From assembly GCA_946803715.1 (NCBI GenBank), contig CAMPET010000018.1, positions 211,526-275,525 of the forward strand: a stretch of 64,000 bases of DNA. The letters are read 5' to 3'. The notes under the pieces are model-generated. The model had not been told where the DNA came from, did not search any database, and was given only the letters and a program-made list of their open reading frames with translations. This document shows, one piece after another, positions 12,572 through 24,000 of the stretch. The first letter of the stretch is position 1; each line of letters starts with the position of its first letter. A program made the position numbers and the translations under genes. The DNA comes from Beroe ovata (taxonomy: Eukaryota > Ctenophora > Nuda > Beroida > Beroidae).

Positions 12572-14515
12572 ATGGTTTTGAAAGCTAAAAAGATATCCAT
12601 TACTGCTATAGTAGTGGTCTTAATAGCAATCCTTTTCAAGAACAAAAAGTACTCTACTCCAACCCCTGTATCATCTCTAAATAACCTCATTCACAACTTT
12701 ACATTGCTGGGTACAAATGACTTGCATAGCTCTATAGATGGTATAGGGCTCAAATCTTACCAGAAACATGTTAAAGGAGGCTATGACAGATTGATTAAGC
12801 TAATAGATGGAATAAGGTATGTAATGCTTAGAGAAAATTTCTTCTGTACCTTGTTCTATTTACTGATTCTTAAATAGTGATAGTGTATTAATTCTTAAAT
12901 AGTGATAGAACAATAAATTTAAATCTTCTGTTGAGCAGTTCATCAACTTGCTCTATTCTTCAGGTCCGAAAAAGTTACAAGAGGTGAATTAGTTTTAACA
13001 TTTGATGCAGGAGATTGGTTCATTGGAAGCCTTTATGACATACTTGCAGTAGACATCAAAACATCTACAATACCGCAGTTACAATTTTTTCATGATGCAA
13101 AATATGATGTCATAATATTTGGTAATCATGAATTCGACAGACTTGAGTCTGACTTGTATATCATGCTTGATAAAGCAAGTAATCTCAGCCTAGATCTGAA
13201 TTTCCTCATCTCAAATCTTAATCCATTGCCAGAGACAAGCTTGTTCAACCAGTTTTTTGACCCTGAGTCTTCTGTTAAATTTTCGCCATACTTGATCAAG
13301 GAGACTGCTCATACTAAAATTGGGGTACTTGGCTATATGACCCCAGATGCCCTCTTCGTAAGTAATGATAACAGGAAAGAACTCCAATTTGTTGGTTATG
13401 ATGCTCATTCAAACAAAATGATGTACAGTGATTTGGTAGATCTTGCAGCCAAGCAATCTGCTGAACTTAAGAATAATCATCGATGTGATATTGTAGTTGT
13501 CATTATACATGGTGGTCATAGAGAAAAGGAAGATGTTGGGCTCATGAATCTTCCCCACATAGATGTTGTGCTTGGAGGACACTCTCATGAGTCATATTTA
13601 TACTCAAATTCAATTTCTTCCCTGAGTAGTCAATGTGGTAGTAGTGGTATGTTTCTTACATGCTTGAGTGGTGGATTAACAAAAAATGAAGTTTTGCAGT
13701 TCAGAGGTGTGCCTGAGAGGTATAGAGACCTTGTAGACAATGATTCTCCTCAATGTATCAAGGTTGAGGGTGAGCTCCCTCTTGATGAATCATTTCACAG
13801 TCAAATCCAGTCTTGGCAGAAAGAGTTTAATGATGTTTTACATGTTAACGCTAATGAGGTGGTATTCACGGGCAATTTATCTCACTTATTTGAAAACTCT
13901 CTTTCTCAGAAAGAAAATGCCCAGCTTTTTGCTAACATGTTGCTAGGAGAGTATAAATCATGGTCTAATTTCAATTTGCCTGGTACCTGGGACAAAGAGG
14001 AGGTTTCCGTCTATTTTTGGCACCTTGACTTTCTAGAAGACTATATAGTCACTCACGACTCTTCAGATGTGATAATGACTTCCAGTGACACCTACTCATT
14101 AATACACACTTCCGGTTTAAAGAAGTTGCACTCATTCTATGTTACGAGGTCCGAAGTATATTACATTTTGCAGGGCATATTTGTAGTGAACAAGATGATC
14201 AGCCCCCTTATTTCAGTGATTCCTGGTGGAATAAACTTTGACGAATCATTTGTTTTCGGTTTTCCTTTGATCACTAATATTCGAACTGTTGATGGCAAGC
14301 CCTATGATGAGTGGCCAGCTTATGTCAAAGTTGTTACTAACTCAATTATAGCACCATTTTTCTGGAAGATAGAAAGACTTACGTATGGCATGGTTGCTAG
14401 TTTTCCAAAAGACAAGCATGGCAGGTATATAGGAATTGATGAATCACATGTCCCTAATTCACCCACTGAGCTTGAGCTTTTCTTATCCCACTTATCCAAT
14501 CTAATGCAAAATTGA
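12572..14515 (+). CDS. Calcineurin-like metallophosphoesterase / 5'-nucleotidase family, membrane anchored
   Basis: Two exons, 12572-12816 and 12964-14515, join in phase to about 598 residues. An N-terminal hydrophobic helix (ITAIVVVLIAILF, residues about 10-22) looks like a signal anchor. The metal-binding motifs of the UshA/5'-nucleotidase superfamily follow in order: GTNDLHS, FDAGDWF, FGNHEFDR, VVIIHGGH and VVLGGHSH. The C-terminal half is in the position of the 5'-nucleotidase substrate-binding domain but is divergent, and I cannot pick out its usual nucleotide-stacking aromatics. The expected activity is hydrolysis of a nucleotide or related phosphoester, probably outside the cytosol given the anchor. 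The substrate is not determinable here. The ATG at 12572 follows an AG at 12567, so a 5'UTR intron is likely; an upstream in-frame start is possible. Confidence 0.85.
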
Positions 14516-14846
14516 GTGGAACCTAGTATTTTAGCCAGCAGTGTCAATTGTACTGATTTTTTATTATTGGTCTTATTTCATACAGATACGTGGATAAACT
14601 GCTGTTTTCATTTACAAGATTTTTTGCAACATGATTTGTAACAACAATATAAATAGTCATGAACATTTTGTGTGATTCAGAATTCGTTTAAGATAGTTCA
14701 TTTGAACCTATTTTACTGTTCAGGTACCTATTTATATTCCTTTTTAGAAATTGAAGTAAGAAGTCTAAGACAAAACGTCATACTGATTTCTTCGAAACCC
14801 CCATTCCCCAATTGATTTTAACTAGAACCATCTAGTCTCTTTGAAT

Positions 14847-16300
14847 ATGAAGTTGCGGGAATTCTCCGCCTTGTGTTTTGACATGGATTTCACTTTGGTC
14901 AACTACACATTGGAGAATTTCCTGCCTATGGTTTACAATGCAACGGCGCGTTACTTGGTAGAGAAGAAGGGCTATGATAAATCACTCTATCTTTTGACTC
15001 AATCTGATGTGAGTAATAGCTAAATGGTATGAATAATATGTTGACTCAATTTATTAAACCATGGATATTAGCTCTATCTTCTTCTTTTCAGAAGAATCTG
15101 ATGCGTCAAGGATTGATTTTAGACAAGAAAACCCATGCCATAATCGATGTCTCATCAAAAGGCGAGGTTCTGTCAGCTTTAATGGGAGAGAACTATCTAT
15201 GTTCTAACAAAGTATGACTATTTTTATGAGTTTGTTGACCGATCCGTACAAATTCCATTCAAAGTTTGGACGAATATTAAACTCAACTTTTTCAGATAGA
15301 AGAAATTTACCCTGGAAGAAAATGGGCAACATTTGATTCCATGCAAAAGACCTATGAGATTGATACATCAAAGACATTTGCTGATTTATCATACGTGTTC
15401 TTTGACACTCCATTCATAACTCCTGCTATACCCTTGATTTCTAAGCAGATTGAACACTTGAAGAGTCGGGAAAACAGCTTTAACGAGAGTTGTAATACTT
15501 TTTACAGCGACCTCACGGATTCCTTGGCTTACAACTACCATCCAGACAATTATAAAGCAGGGACTGGATTTTATTTCCCGGAAATGGTGAAACACACCAG
15601 TGACTTCATCGAGCGAGCTTCTCCAGCTCTCGTAGAAAAGCTGCAACTGCTGAGAAAGAATGGAACTAAGATTCTGCTGATGACTGCGTCCCATATCGAT
15701 TACACCGAGTTGTTGATGACGTATGCCTATGGGGAGGGGTGGAGAGATTTCTTCGATGTTACTTGCTGTAGGATCAAGAAACCAGGCTACTTTTCATTAC
15801 CGGCCGAATCTAGACCTTGCTACACGTGGAATGAAAAGGACCAATGTGTGGATGAACGTGTCATAACCGAACTGAATACCACAGACATTTTCCTCGAGGG
15901 TCACTGGACACTTGTAGATAAATGGATAAGGTCTCAGGAGCATAGTGCTGATCATAAGATTGCTTATGTCGGTGATTCGTTCAAATCTGATATTCTGCCA
16001 ACCAAATTGTACACTTCATGGATGATAATATCGATTGTGCATGAAGGTCGCAAGTTTTTAGATCACAAGAATAACGAGCATCGACATATTAGCAAGAAAC
16101 GTCACATTGATAACGAGAAAAGGGAAGGTTTCGGGTCATTTTTCGGCACAAGATCGAAACCAACGTTAAATGCTGGTAAATTAATCGAACATTCAGATCT
16201 AACAATCGCCAATGTCGAAATACTGTGTAACATAGATCATGATGAAGAGCTTAGTTGTGGCGATGGGAATTTTTATAAATTTTATCCGTTTGAAAGTTGA
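14847..16300 (+). CDS. NT5DC1: 5'-nucleotidase domain-containing protein 1-like (HAD superfamily)
   Basis: Three exons, 14847-15008, 15092-15211 and 15296-16300, give about 428 residues, near the 455 of human NT5DC1. HAD motif I is CFDMDFTLV (residues about 9-17), followed by a family segment like YNATARYLVEKKGYDK. Motif II is KILLMTASH and motif III/IV is KIAYVGDSFKSDI. All catalytic aspartates are present. The family belongs to the HAD cytosolic 5'-nucleotidase clan; the physiological substrate of NT5DC1 is not established. The gene starts about 330 bp after the metallophosphoesterase stop on the same strand. That neighbour is a 5'-nucleotidase by name only, with an unrelated fold. Confidence 0.9.
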
Positions 16301-16520
16301 TCTCTTGTCATTCCACTTGTCAGAGATTTGTATGTATATGCTCGTATTTATCATTGTGGGGGTAAATATTCCTTTCATCTGATAAGCTGTATAATTTGAT
16401 TATTAGTTAAAATGAAAATATGTCAAGTTGAGTCATGAAACCGGTGCATGTCTGTGAAGTGGGTGACTCAAACTTTACACCACTTTCAGGAATCATGTAG
16501 CACTAACCTCACCGTGAAAC

Positions 16521-16835
16521 ATGGCAGTCGCACGATCAATCTACACAAAACTCCAAACCACATTCCTTCCTTCCGTCCTAGAAGTTATCAACGAAAGTCA
16601 CATGCACAACGTACCGAGGGGTTCGGAAACTCATTTCAAAGTTGTGATAGTTCAAAGTTTGATAGTTTCTTTATGGGGAAAGACCCCCATAAAGAGGCAC
16701 AGAGCAGTGCATAGCGTGTTGTCAGAGGAACTGAAGTCAGGGGTCCATGCTCTGTCGATAGTTGCAAAGACTGCTGCACAGTGGGATGGAAGTGTGGGTA
16801 AGAGTCCACCCTGTTTGGGAGGGAACAAGTTGTGA
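16521..16835 (+). CDS. BOLA1: BolA-like protein 1
   Basis: Intronless ORF of 104 residues. It shows the BolA fold signature: IYTKLQTTFLPSVLEVINES, then HNVPRGSETHFKVVIV, then the helix KRHRAVHSVLSEEL and a C-terminal HALSIVAKTAAQWDG. The invariant RH.RVH histidines are present. BOLA1 proteins act with monothiol glutaredoxin GLRX5 in mitochondrial iron-sulfur cluster handling. No long N-terminal presequence is visible from this ATG. The gene lies 220 bp after NT5DC1 and about 250 bp before TRMT61A on the same strand. Confidence 0.93.
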   Translation: MAVARSIYTKLQTTFLPSVLEVINESHMHNVPRGSETHFKVVIVQSLIVSLWGKTPIKRHRAVHSVLSEELKSGVHALSIVAKTAAQWDGSVGKSPPCLGGNKL

Positions 16836-17091
16836 TCCGGATGAGGTGCTCAAAATTGTTCATTCTCGATTGTATAATGTTCATACCACAGCTGTATCTA
16901 TAGTGACGAGTAGACCGTATTCGTTGATAATTTATCCATTTAAATTTGATTCCATATTTTGAATCGAGTTATGTTTTCGTGATGCGAAATTTGTACTATA
17001 GCTGGTTTAAATTCGCATGAATGCAAACCTGTTCATTGTCAAAACTTCGACTAATATCTGCATCAGCCTGACCAAGTTCTATATCCCCAGG

Positions 17092-18132
17092 ATGTCATTT
17101 GTGAAGCGGGGTGATGTGATCAAGGATGGGGACTTAGTCATCGTGAGACGAGAGAACCTTCTCAAGCCTCTCCTCATCGAACGAGACAAGCGCTATCAAC
17201 TGACTGCCGGGTATTTCAACCACAACGACATCATCGGCAAACCGTTCGGCTGCAAGATGTATTCCCACAACAAGAAGTGCACAATGACGATCCTTGCTCC
17301 CACCCCCGAGCTGTGGACTCTGGCACTACCTCACCGTACCCAGATCCTCTACTCCACGGACATCTCCCTGGTGTGTCTGTACCTGGAACTGGTACCTGGT
17401 AACGTGGTGGTGGAGAGTGGTACCGGGAGTGGTAGTCTCACTCACGCGCTCGTGCGCGCAGTCGGAGACACGGGCCACGTGCACACTCACGAATTCCACG
17501 CGCAGCGGTGTGAAACTGCTGCGGAGGAATTCAAAACTCATGGGATCGGTGAGAACGTGACGGTTTACCACAGGAATGTCTGTGCTGATGGGTTTGCTGT
17601 GCAGGATGCTGCCAATGCTGTATTCCTCGACCTGCCAAATCCATGGGAGGCTATTGCCCATGCTGTCTCCGCTTTTCACTCATACGGTGGCCGGTTATGC
17701 AGCTTTTCCCCCTGCATCGAGCAGGTACAGAAAGCATGCCTTGCCCTCCAAGAGGAGGGGTTTGAGGAAATCCAAACATTCGAGGCTATCGAGACTCCGT
17801 ACCAACTCAGCAGGAAACGTGTTTGGCAACCCTTTGTCGGATTGGAATCACACAAGAAGTTTCGTAGTGATCAGCGAGTGTTGGACAACCAGAGTGATAG
17901 TCTAGAGTGGGTCAATGCGTTTGTGAAGGGTGGACCACGGAAAGACGGTGTCGGCCACACCGGGTACTTGACATTTGCAACTCTCCCTGCGAAGAGTTTG
18001 ATTGTCAGGAAGCGTAAAGCTCCCTCGACACAGCAATCAGAATCGAGTGAAGATAAGTCCTCGCATAGTTCAATGAAATCAGACCCTCAGTCTGAGGCTC
18101 CTGCTCAGGCAGTGGACGAGATTTCATCTTAG
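17092..18132 (+). CDS. TRMT61A: tRNA (adenine-58-N1) methyltransferase catalytic subunit TRMT61A
   Basis: Intronless coding region of 346 residues from ATG 17092 (MSFVKRGDVIKDGD), which aligns with the start of human TRMT61A. Family landmarks follow: NDIIGKPFG, PTPELWTLALPHRTQILYS, the SAM-binding motif VESGTGSGSLTHAL, HTHEFHAQR, AVFLDLPNPWEA and CSFSPCIEQVQ. The protein binds S-adenosylmethionine and, with TRMT6, methylates N1 of A58 in the T-loop of cytosolic tRNAs, in the nucleus. An AG at 17089-17090 directly precedes the ATG, so a 5'UTR exon junction is likely; an in-frame upstream start (17017) is less likely. The Ser-rich tail after residue about 300 is not conserved. Confidence 0.95.
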   Translation: MSFVKRGDVIKDGDLVIVRRENLLKPLLIERDKRYQLTAGYFNHNDIIGKPFGCKMYSHNKKCTMTILAPTPELWTLALPHRTQILYSTDISLVCLYLELVPGNVVVESGTGSGSLTHALVRAVGDTGHVHTHEFHAQRCETAAEEFKTHGIGENVTVYHRNVCADGFAVQDAANAVFLDLPNPWEAIAHAVSAFHSYGGRLCSFSPCIEQVQKACLALQEEGFEEIQTFEAIETPYQLSRKRVWQPFVGLESHKKFRSDQRVLDNQSDSLEWVNAFVKGGPRKDGVGHTGYLTFATLPAKSLIVRKRKAPSTQQSESSEDKSSHSSMKSDPQSEAPAQAVDEISS

Positions 18133-18436
18133 TGTTCTGAAGTTCGCATCTTGATAAATTGTTCTGTTAACAGTACGTATATCTTAAATTCGACACTTCA
18201 TAATATGATCTCCGCGTGATCACTGTTACAGTGTTACCACCCTCTATATAAGACACACGACAATTGACAAGGTGTCTCCAGATATCTGGTACTCAATGAA
18301 TTATTTCAACACTCCTCTTTCAAAAACACAATGTTGACAATTGTCATATCAAGCCGTTGAACTGACACCAAATCGATCATATATATCAAACTTGGAGCCT
18401 CTCACACCCGTCAAACCGCTTTATCCCCCTAGAAAA

Positions 18437-20773
18437 ATGGATATTCCGCAGTTGGACATAGCCCCACCCCCACCAGAGGCAGCTCTCACTGATGAAAAGC
18501 CCGGACTTTTTCACCAGCTCAAATCAAACCCCTTCTTCACGGCAGGGTTTGGTCTAGGGGCCCTTGGGGCTGCAAGCGGGGCCCTCAGGAAGCTAAGTGT
18601 AGTCGGTCTCTCAGTCCTGAGGCGTAAGTAAGTGATTTGACGTAATCAACTTTATGATATGCTGTTATCTACAATTTGCATGTTTTGTTAAAAAGAGCCT
18701 CCAGCTTTTGCGGCTCTGGACATCGTCCTAAATGTCCATTCTCAATTCCAGGTTGTTTGTATCAGTAGAGTTAAACTCACGTGACCCCTCCTACTCATGG
18801 TTTCTAAATTGGATGGCACAGAATGTGAGACACACCCAGCATCTCAGTGTCTCTACTGACTTTATCAAACATGACAATGGTTCCGTCACGACCAGCTTTG
18901 GATTTTTGCCAAGTACAGGTCTGTATTCGGATATAACTTTTAAGTCATCAAAACTTCTGATAACATTAATTAGCAGGTAATTATCCCAACGTCTATAATT
19001 ATACTTGATCACAGCATCTACATATTTTCATATGATCCTCATTCAGGTAGGCATTACTTTAGATACAAGAAAACGTTCATGTCGTGTGAACGTGTCAGAG
19101 AAACGAACACTTTAGCGAGGTCAGGCCACATATGGGAGAGTGTCGTTATTACCATGCTGGGTTACAACAAACACAAGCTACTTGGTAAGTGATAGCCTTG
19201 TTTATCAGTGTCTACGCTAAAGAAACTGACTTGAGAAATTGAACTGAATTAACAATCTTGTTTAGATTTAATTGAGGAAGCGAAGCAGAGCGCTATTCAA
19301 CAGATAGAGGGCAGGACGATTGTATACTCTGCTATGGGTGAGTTGACGACTTTGAAATCAAATATAAAATTGTAGGTTGGGGGTTAGCGTGGGGGCTAGT
19401 GTGAGAAAGTGATACTGGCTCATACAATCACGCGTGACAGCATACAATCACGCGTGACAGCATTCAATCACGCGCGACAACAAACAATCACGCGTGACAG
19501 CATACAGTCACGTTCAGGGCACGAGTGGCGACAGTTTGGGAACCCATTACGACAGCGACCAGTGAGCAGTATTTACCTCCCTGTTGACATGAGAAACAGA
19601 GTTCTGGGTGATATCAAGGAGTTCCTATCTTCACAAGAATGGTGAATAATCCTGAATTGAGGTGCTATAGATTGCATTGGACGTGATTTTTGATTAGGGA
19701 GACCTTTTGAATATGTCGCTTCAAATACATTGCAATATCGTACTTCATATCTATGACATAGTGAACCAGTGACTTCTCACCAGGTATATTGAGAGAGGAG
19801 TACCATACAGGAGAGGGTACCTGTTTCATGGGGAGCCTGGTTCAGGGAAAACCAGTTTCATTCACGCTCTAGCAGGTATAGTGAAGTCAAGTTCAAGTGC
19901 ATGTTCTAATTATTCGACCTTGCTCAGTAGATTTTGTACAATTTTCTTACAGGTGCCATCGGATACAACATTTGTGTTGTGAACCTCTCTGAGAAGACGT
20001 GGACAGACGACCGACTGCAGTACCTGTTCGCTAACTGCCCCTCTAGAAGGTTCCTAACTTCTCAAATGGTTTCTGTCCACAGAAGTGCGATTTCATGGTT
20101 TAATAGGAAATGCCGTACAAATTATGCAAACCTCCTACAGTAATTTCCATACATCCCAGTATACTACTGTTAGAGGACGTGGACTCCGCGTTTATTGACC
20201 GACAGGCGGAAATCCCGCGCGGCTACACCCGCGCAGACGCGCATCTCCTCCTCTCGTACAGTGGGTTGCTCAACGCGCTGGACGGAGTGATGAGCAGCGA
20301 CGCGCAGCTGGTCTTCATGACCACCAACCACAAGCACCTGCTAGACCCTGCTCTCATTCGACCTGGCAGAGTCGATATTCAGGTGGGAATAACGTGTTTC
20401 TATAGTTTGTAAACTGTAGAGACATCTCTCTGTATGTATATGACGTGTTTCCATATATCTAGAGCATTGTCCTAGCGTGTGCCGGTGTTATTATTGCCTT
20501 ATTGTTAGAATGAATACAAATTAGTGAGTGCTTACTCATCTCCACCCCATTCTGTCGTAGGAGTATTTCGGAGACGCAGTATCGGAGCAGGTCACGGACA
20601 TGCTCCGCCATTTCTACCCGGATATAACGGAAGAGCAGTGCTCTCTCTTCCACAGCCTCATTCCTGACAGGAGGTTGAGCATGGCACAGTTACAGGGACT
20701 TATGCTCGTACACAAGGATAACATTGTCTCGTTAGAGCAGGGAGTCAGGGAGTTGAATCTCACTGCAAGCTGA
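18437..20773 (+). CDS. BCS1L: Mitochondrial AAA chaperone BCS1 (complex III assembly)
   Basis: Nine exons in consistent phase: 18437-18627, 18752-18918, 19047-19184, 19266-19337, 19518-19641, 19784-19875, 19953-20049, 20160-20382 and 20561-20773, giving 438 residues. The N-terminus holds one predicted transmembrane helix ([18 protein letters not shown]) followed by a basic stretch, the internal import signal of BCS1. The BCS1-specific domain ([15 protein letters not shown]) follows. The AAA domain has Walker [10 protein letters not shown], Walker [12 protein letters not shown], sensor [23 protein letters not shown]1 transports the folded Rieske iron-sulfur protein across the inner membrane for complex III. 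Relative to human BCS1L the N-terminus is about 30 residues longer and Pro-rich. The first intron has two overlapping GTAAGT donors; only the downstream one keeps the frame. Confidence 0.95.
19422..19511. repeat. 20-bp minisatellite in BCS1L intron 4
   Basis: Nearly five copies of a 20-bp unit (CATACAATCACGCGTGACAG) run almost up to the exon 5 acceptor at 19517. Confidence 0.9.
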
Positions 20774-21005
20774 TGATATCATCAGATTCAGAAAGATTCA
20801 CAAGGAACAAAATTGAACTTTCTCGTTCATCAAATCTAGGCTAATTTATTTTCCTATAGAATCTAGAGTTTCTTTGATGACCCGTTCTTTGTAGTACTGT
20901 GTACTTATTTGTTTTCAGTAACAATCTTGTATTAAGGGCGTCAATCAGTTCATAGCAAATGCAAACTTGACTCAGAGATTCAATTTCCTCCCAAGCACTA
21001 GCAAT

Positions 21006-24000
21006 ATGGTCGGACCTGTGGTATACAAAACGGACGAACAGATTATCTCCAAGGTCCGTGAACCACCGAGCCCGAAGAAAATATACCGTGCGGCGCTGGA
21101 GCTGTCAAACCAGTGTGATTCCCTATTGAAATCGTCACAGATACTCGGTTAGTAGGGATTAGATCGAAAAATGGTATGATTCTCATTTCTCCTGCTATTT
21201 GATGGAGTTTTGACATTATAAATCATATTCGATTGGGTCATGGCCTTGAATTTCGTTCTCTTGTGTTGCAATGTACCTCTAAGTAGTGTACACAGCGTCA
21301 CAATAGACCAAATCGAATCAATCAGTTGAATCGATTGAACAGTACCTCACCACAAGTCTTCCCTCGAGTAATTCATTTCTTTCATCCACTCGCAAAAGCT
21401 CATTATTTTCATATTATTGCAGTTGCTTCGTACCGAGCGACGTCGTGATTTTGTTGAAGCGATTTTGTTTGGAAGTAATAGCTGCTATTCATTATATCAG
21501 AGATTGTATTTCATTTCTTATCGTGATAAGTTACTTCAAGAAAAGTGGAACTACGAAATATGCCGACAAACTTCCGTGCCCTTTCTCTCTTTCTCTGCTA
21601 TAACTGAGCTATTATAATGGTTGTCTTAATATAGCATAAACTCAAATAGTTAATGGCTAGTACGTGTGTCAATAGTTAGTAGCTACTTCTGTTCTTTTGA
21701 ATGATTGAGAAATCTTCCATTAGATTGGTTTGTCTGACTGGTTTGTCTCATTTGGTCAACATTTTGTCAATCATTTTCACAATTTTGTCAGTCATTCCCA
21801 CGATATACCTAATGACATCACCTCCAGTGAATTATGTACAGTAGTTTATCCTCGCGTCTCAATGACGTCACGTTCCATGTTCAAGTGTCACAAGCTCTCT
21901 TCATGATCTACCTTTTTTCCGTCCTTCCGTCCACTTTTGATTGTCTCGTCCCTGTGCTCCTCGAACCTGGTGTGATCATCATCGCACTTGCTATGATGTG
22001 CGATTTAGCGACAAGAAGTTTTCCCCACCAAAACAAAGTGTTTGCGACGATCAAAGTGTCGAGCTTGGTGCTGGCTTTCTGCCAACTTGCGGAAGTTATA
22101 GTGGCACTCTTGCTGTTATACTTCAAAAAAAGGAGTCCACAGGGGGGTTGCTGTTTTGATGGGCAGGAGTTGAGCTATACAACAGAGGCCTCCATCGTTT
22201 CGATGAAAATCTACCTGGTGATTGATTACTTCCTCATTGCAGTATATTCACAGCTTGCGGGTAGTCAGTAGAGGTGTCAGGGCAAGCGGGTGTCATTTTG
22301 TCGAGGGGATGTCACGACTCTAGAGAGTGTAATTTTGTCGGAATGGTGACTGATGCTATACTTCCCACGGATATTTGTTCATATTGATGTGCATTATGGA
22401 CATTGGACTTCTCTACGAAATTGGTGAGGAGACGCACTTGAACTGTTGATGCACTTGGATAAGATGTAATTCTCAAAAACTTGTAATTTGGTTTGATGAT
22501 GTCAGGTTATGATGTTTGGTCTTGTGATATTAATTGCTAGTTATGTCTGATCACCAAAATTGCTCCATATTTTATTCTCCATCGATCCCCTTTCGATCTT
22601 TTGAAGTGTCCTAATTTTTCTTCATTCTTCAGTGCTTTTGCTGATTCTTTTGTCACCCCAAGCGATGGGAACAGTCGCTTCATTTATTTCGATTTGACGT
22701 TGAATCGATCTGTTTTCTTTTGTCCATGCCTTGAATATTTCGATATGAATTTATCTCCATCACCAGAGAAATTAAACACGCGAATCAGCTACAGTCCATT
22801 ATACAGCTGCGCATTCAATTCAATGGTACCAACCGAATTGTCTCTGAGCCCTTGCATTATTTCAGAGCTATTCTCGCCTGACACCGCAGCAATCAGAGAC
22901 AAGCTTCGAACCTACGCTGAACGTCTGATTATTCCATCATCTCAGTTTTCGAGGAAAGGCGAGGATCTTATTTGGAAGAAGGTGTTTTATGACGTCATCA
23001 CTACGTGTAGAGCAACCAAAGCTCATCAGGTGAGAGTGCAACAAATGAGTGACAATCATATTTCGCTGATATGACACCCGAAACCCATATGGGCATAGAG
23101 TATTTACACGGTATTGACTTGGTTTGAGTCTCCTACTTTTTTCAGTCTGGGCCGGTCAAGTTACCGTACCGGTCTCACTTGATGTCAGCTGTCGGTTACT
23201 ACCAACACTTGCTACTCAAACTACAGCAACAGTATCACCTCAATCTCAGTGGTGTGGTCGACTTCGCTCATGATTTCTCATCAGTTGACTCGGTGAGCTC
23301 CTTCAATCAAAGATGGATATTGTGGAAATGATCAAACTTTCCATAATATATGATTTGAAATTTACGTTGGTTAACTTCTCGTCCAGGTGTCCGAGAGTCA
23401 TATCGAGGAAGGAATCGCAGCCGTACACAGGTGTTTACTGTATCTTGGTGATCTGGCTAGATACCAAGCTGAAACAGAGGGCACTAACTACAAGTCAAAA
23501 TCTGCAAGATTTTACTATCAGGTTATGGTCAGCTTTAAGTATTTCACGTTGAACTCATGTATTGAGTTAATTCAATTTGGCGTGACTGGTGCCCCTGCTG
23601 TTTGTACGAGTGTAACTACGTGTCACAGGCATTGTTGATCTGTCCGAAGGAAGGCAGGCCCCACAATCAACTCGGTACCCTAGCTGGAATGAACTATGAG
23701 GGACTTGAAGCAGCGTATCACTACATGAAGTGTTTAGCCAGCAAGGTACACGTTAACTCTAAGCAAGCATATAAGTCTCAATCCTGCTTCACAGATGCAA
23801 TTTCTGGTAACCGCAACCTTATTTAGGTACCATTCGCTGGGGCTGGTGACAACCTGAAAGGAATATTTAACAAAACAGTTGCGATTTCTAAAGACGTGAT
23901 GTGCAGTCCAGAGTCTTACCCACCAACCAAGCGTTTCCTCATCTGTTTCCTCCTATTGGCTGACAAGTTGTCCGGACCTGTTTCCATGTCTGAGGTAGAC

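Noticed and set aside
22601-22865. Upstream extension of SMG5 exon 2 (ORF beginning MKCPNFSSFF)
   Set aside because: The acceptor at 22865 joins exon 1 in phase and the family similarity starts just after it; the upstream frame is probably intronic.
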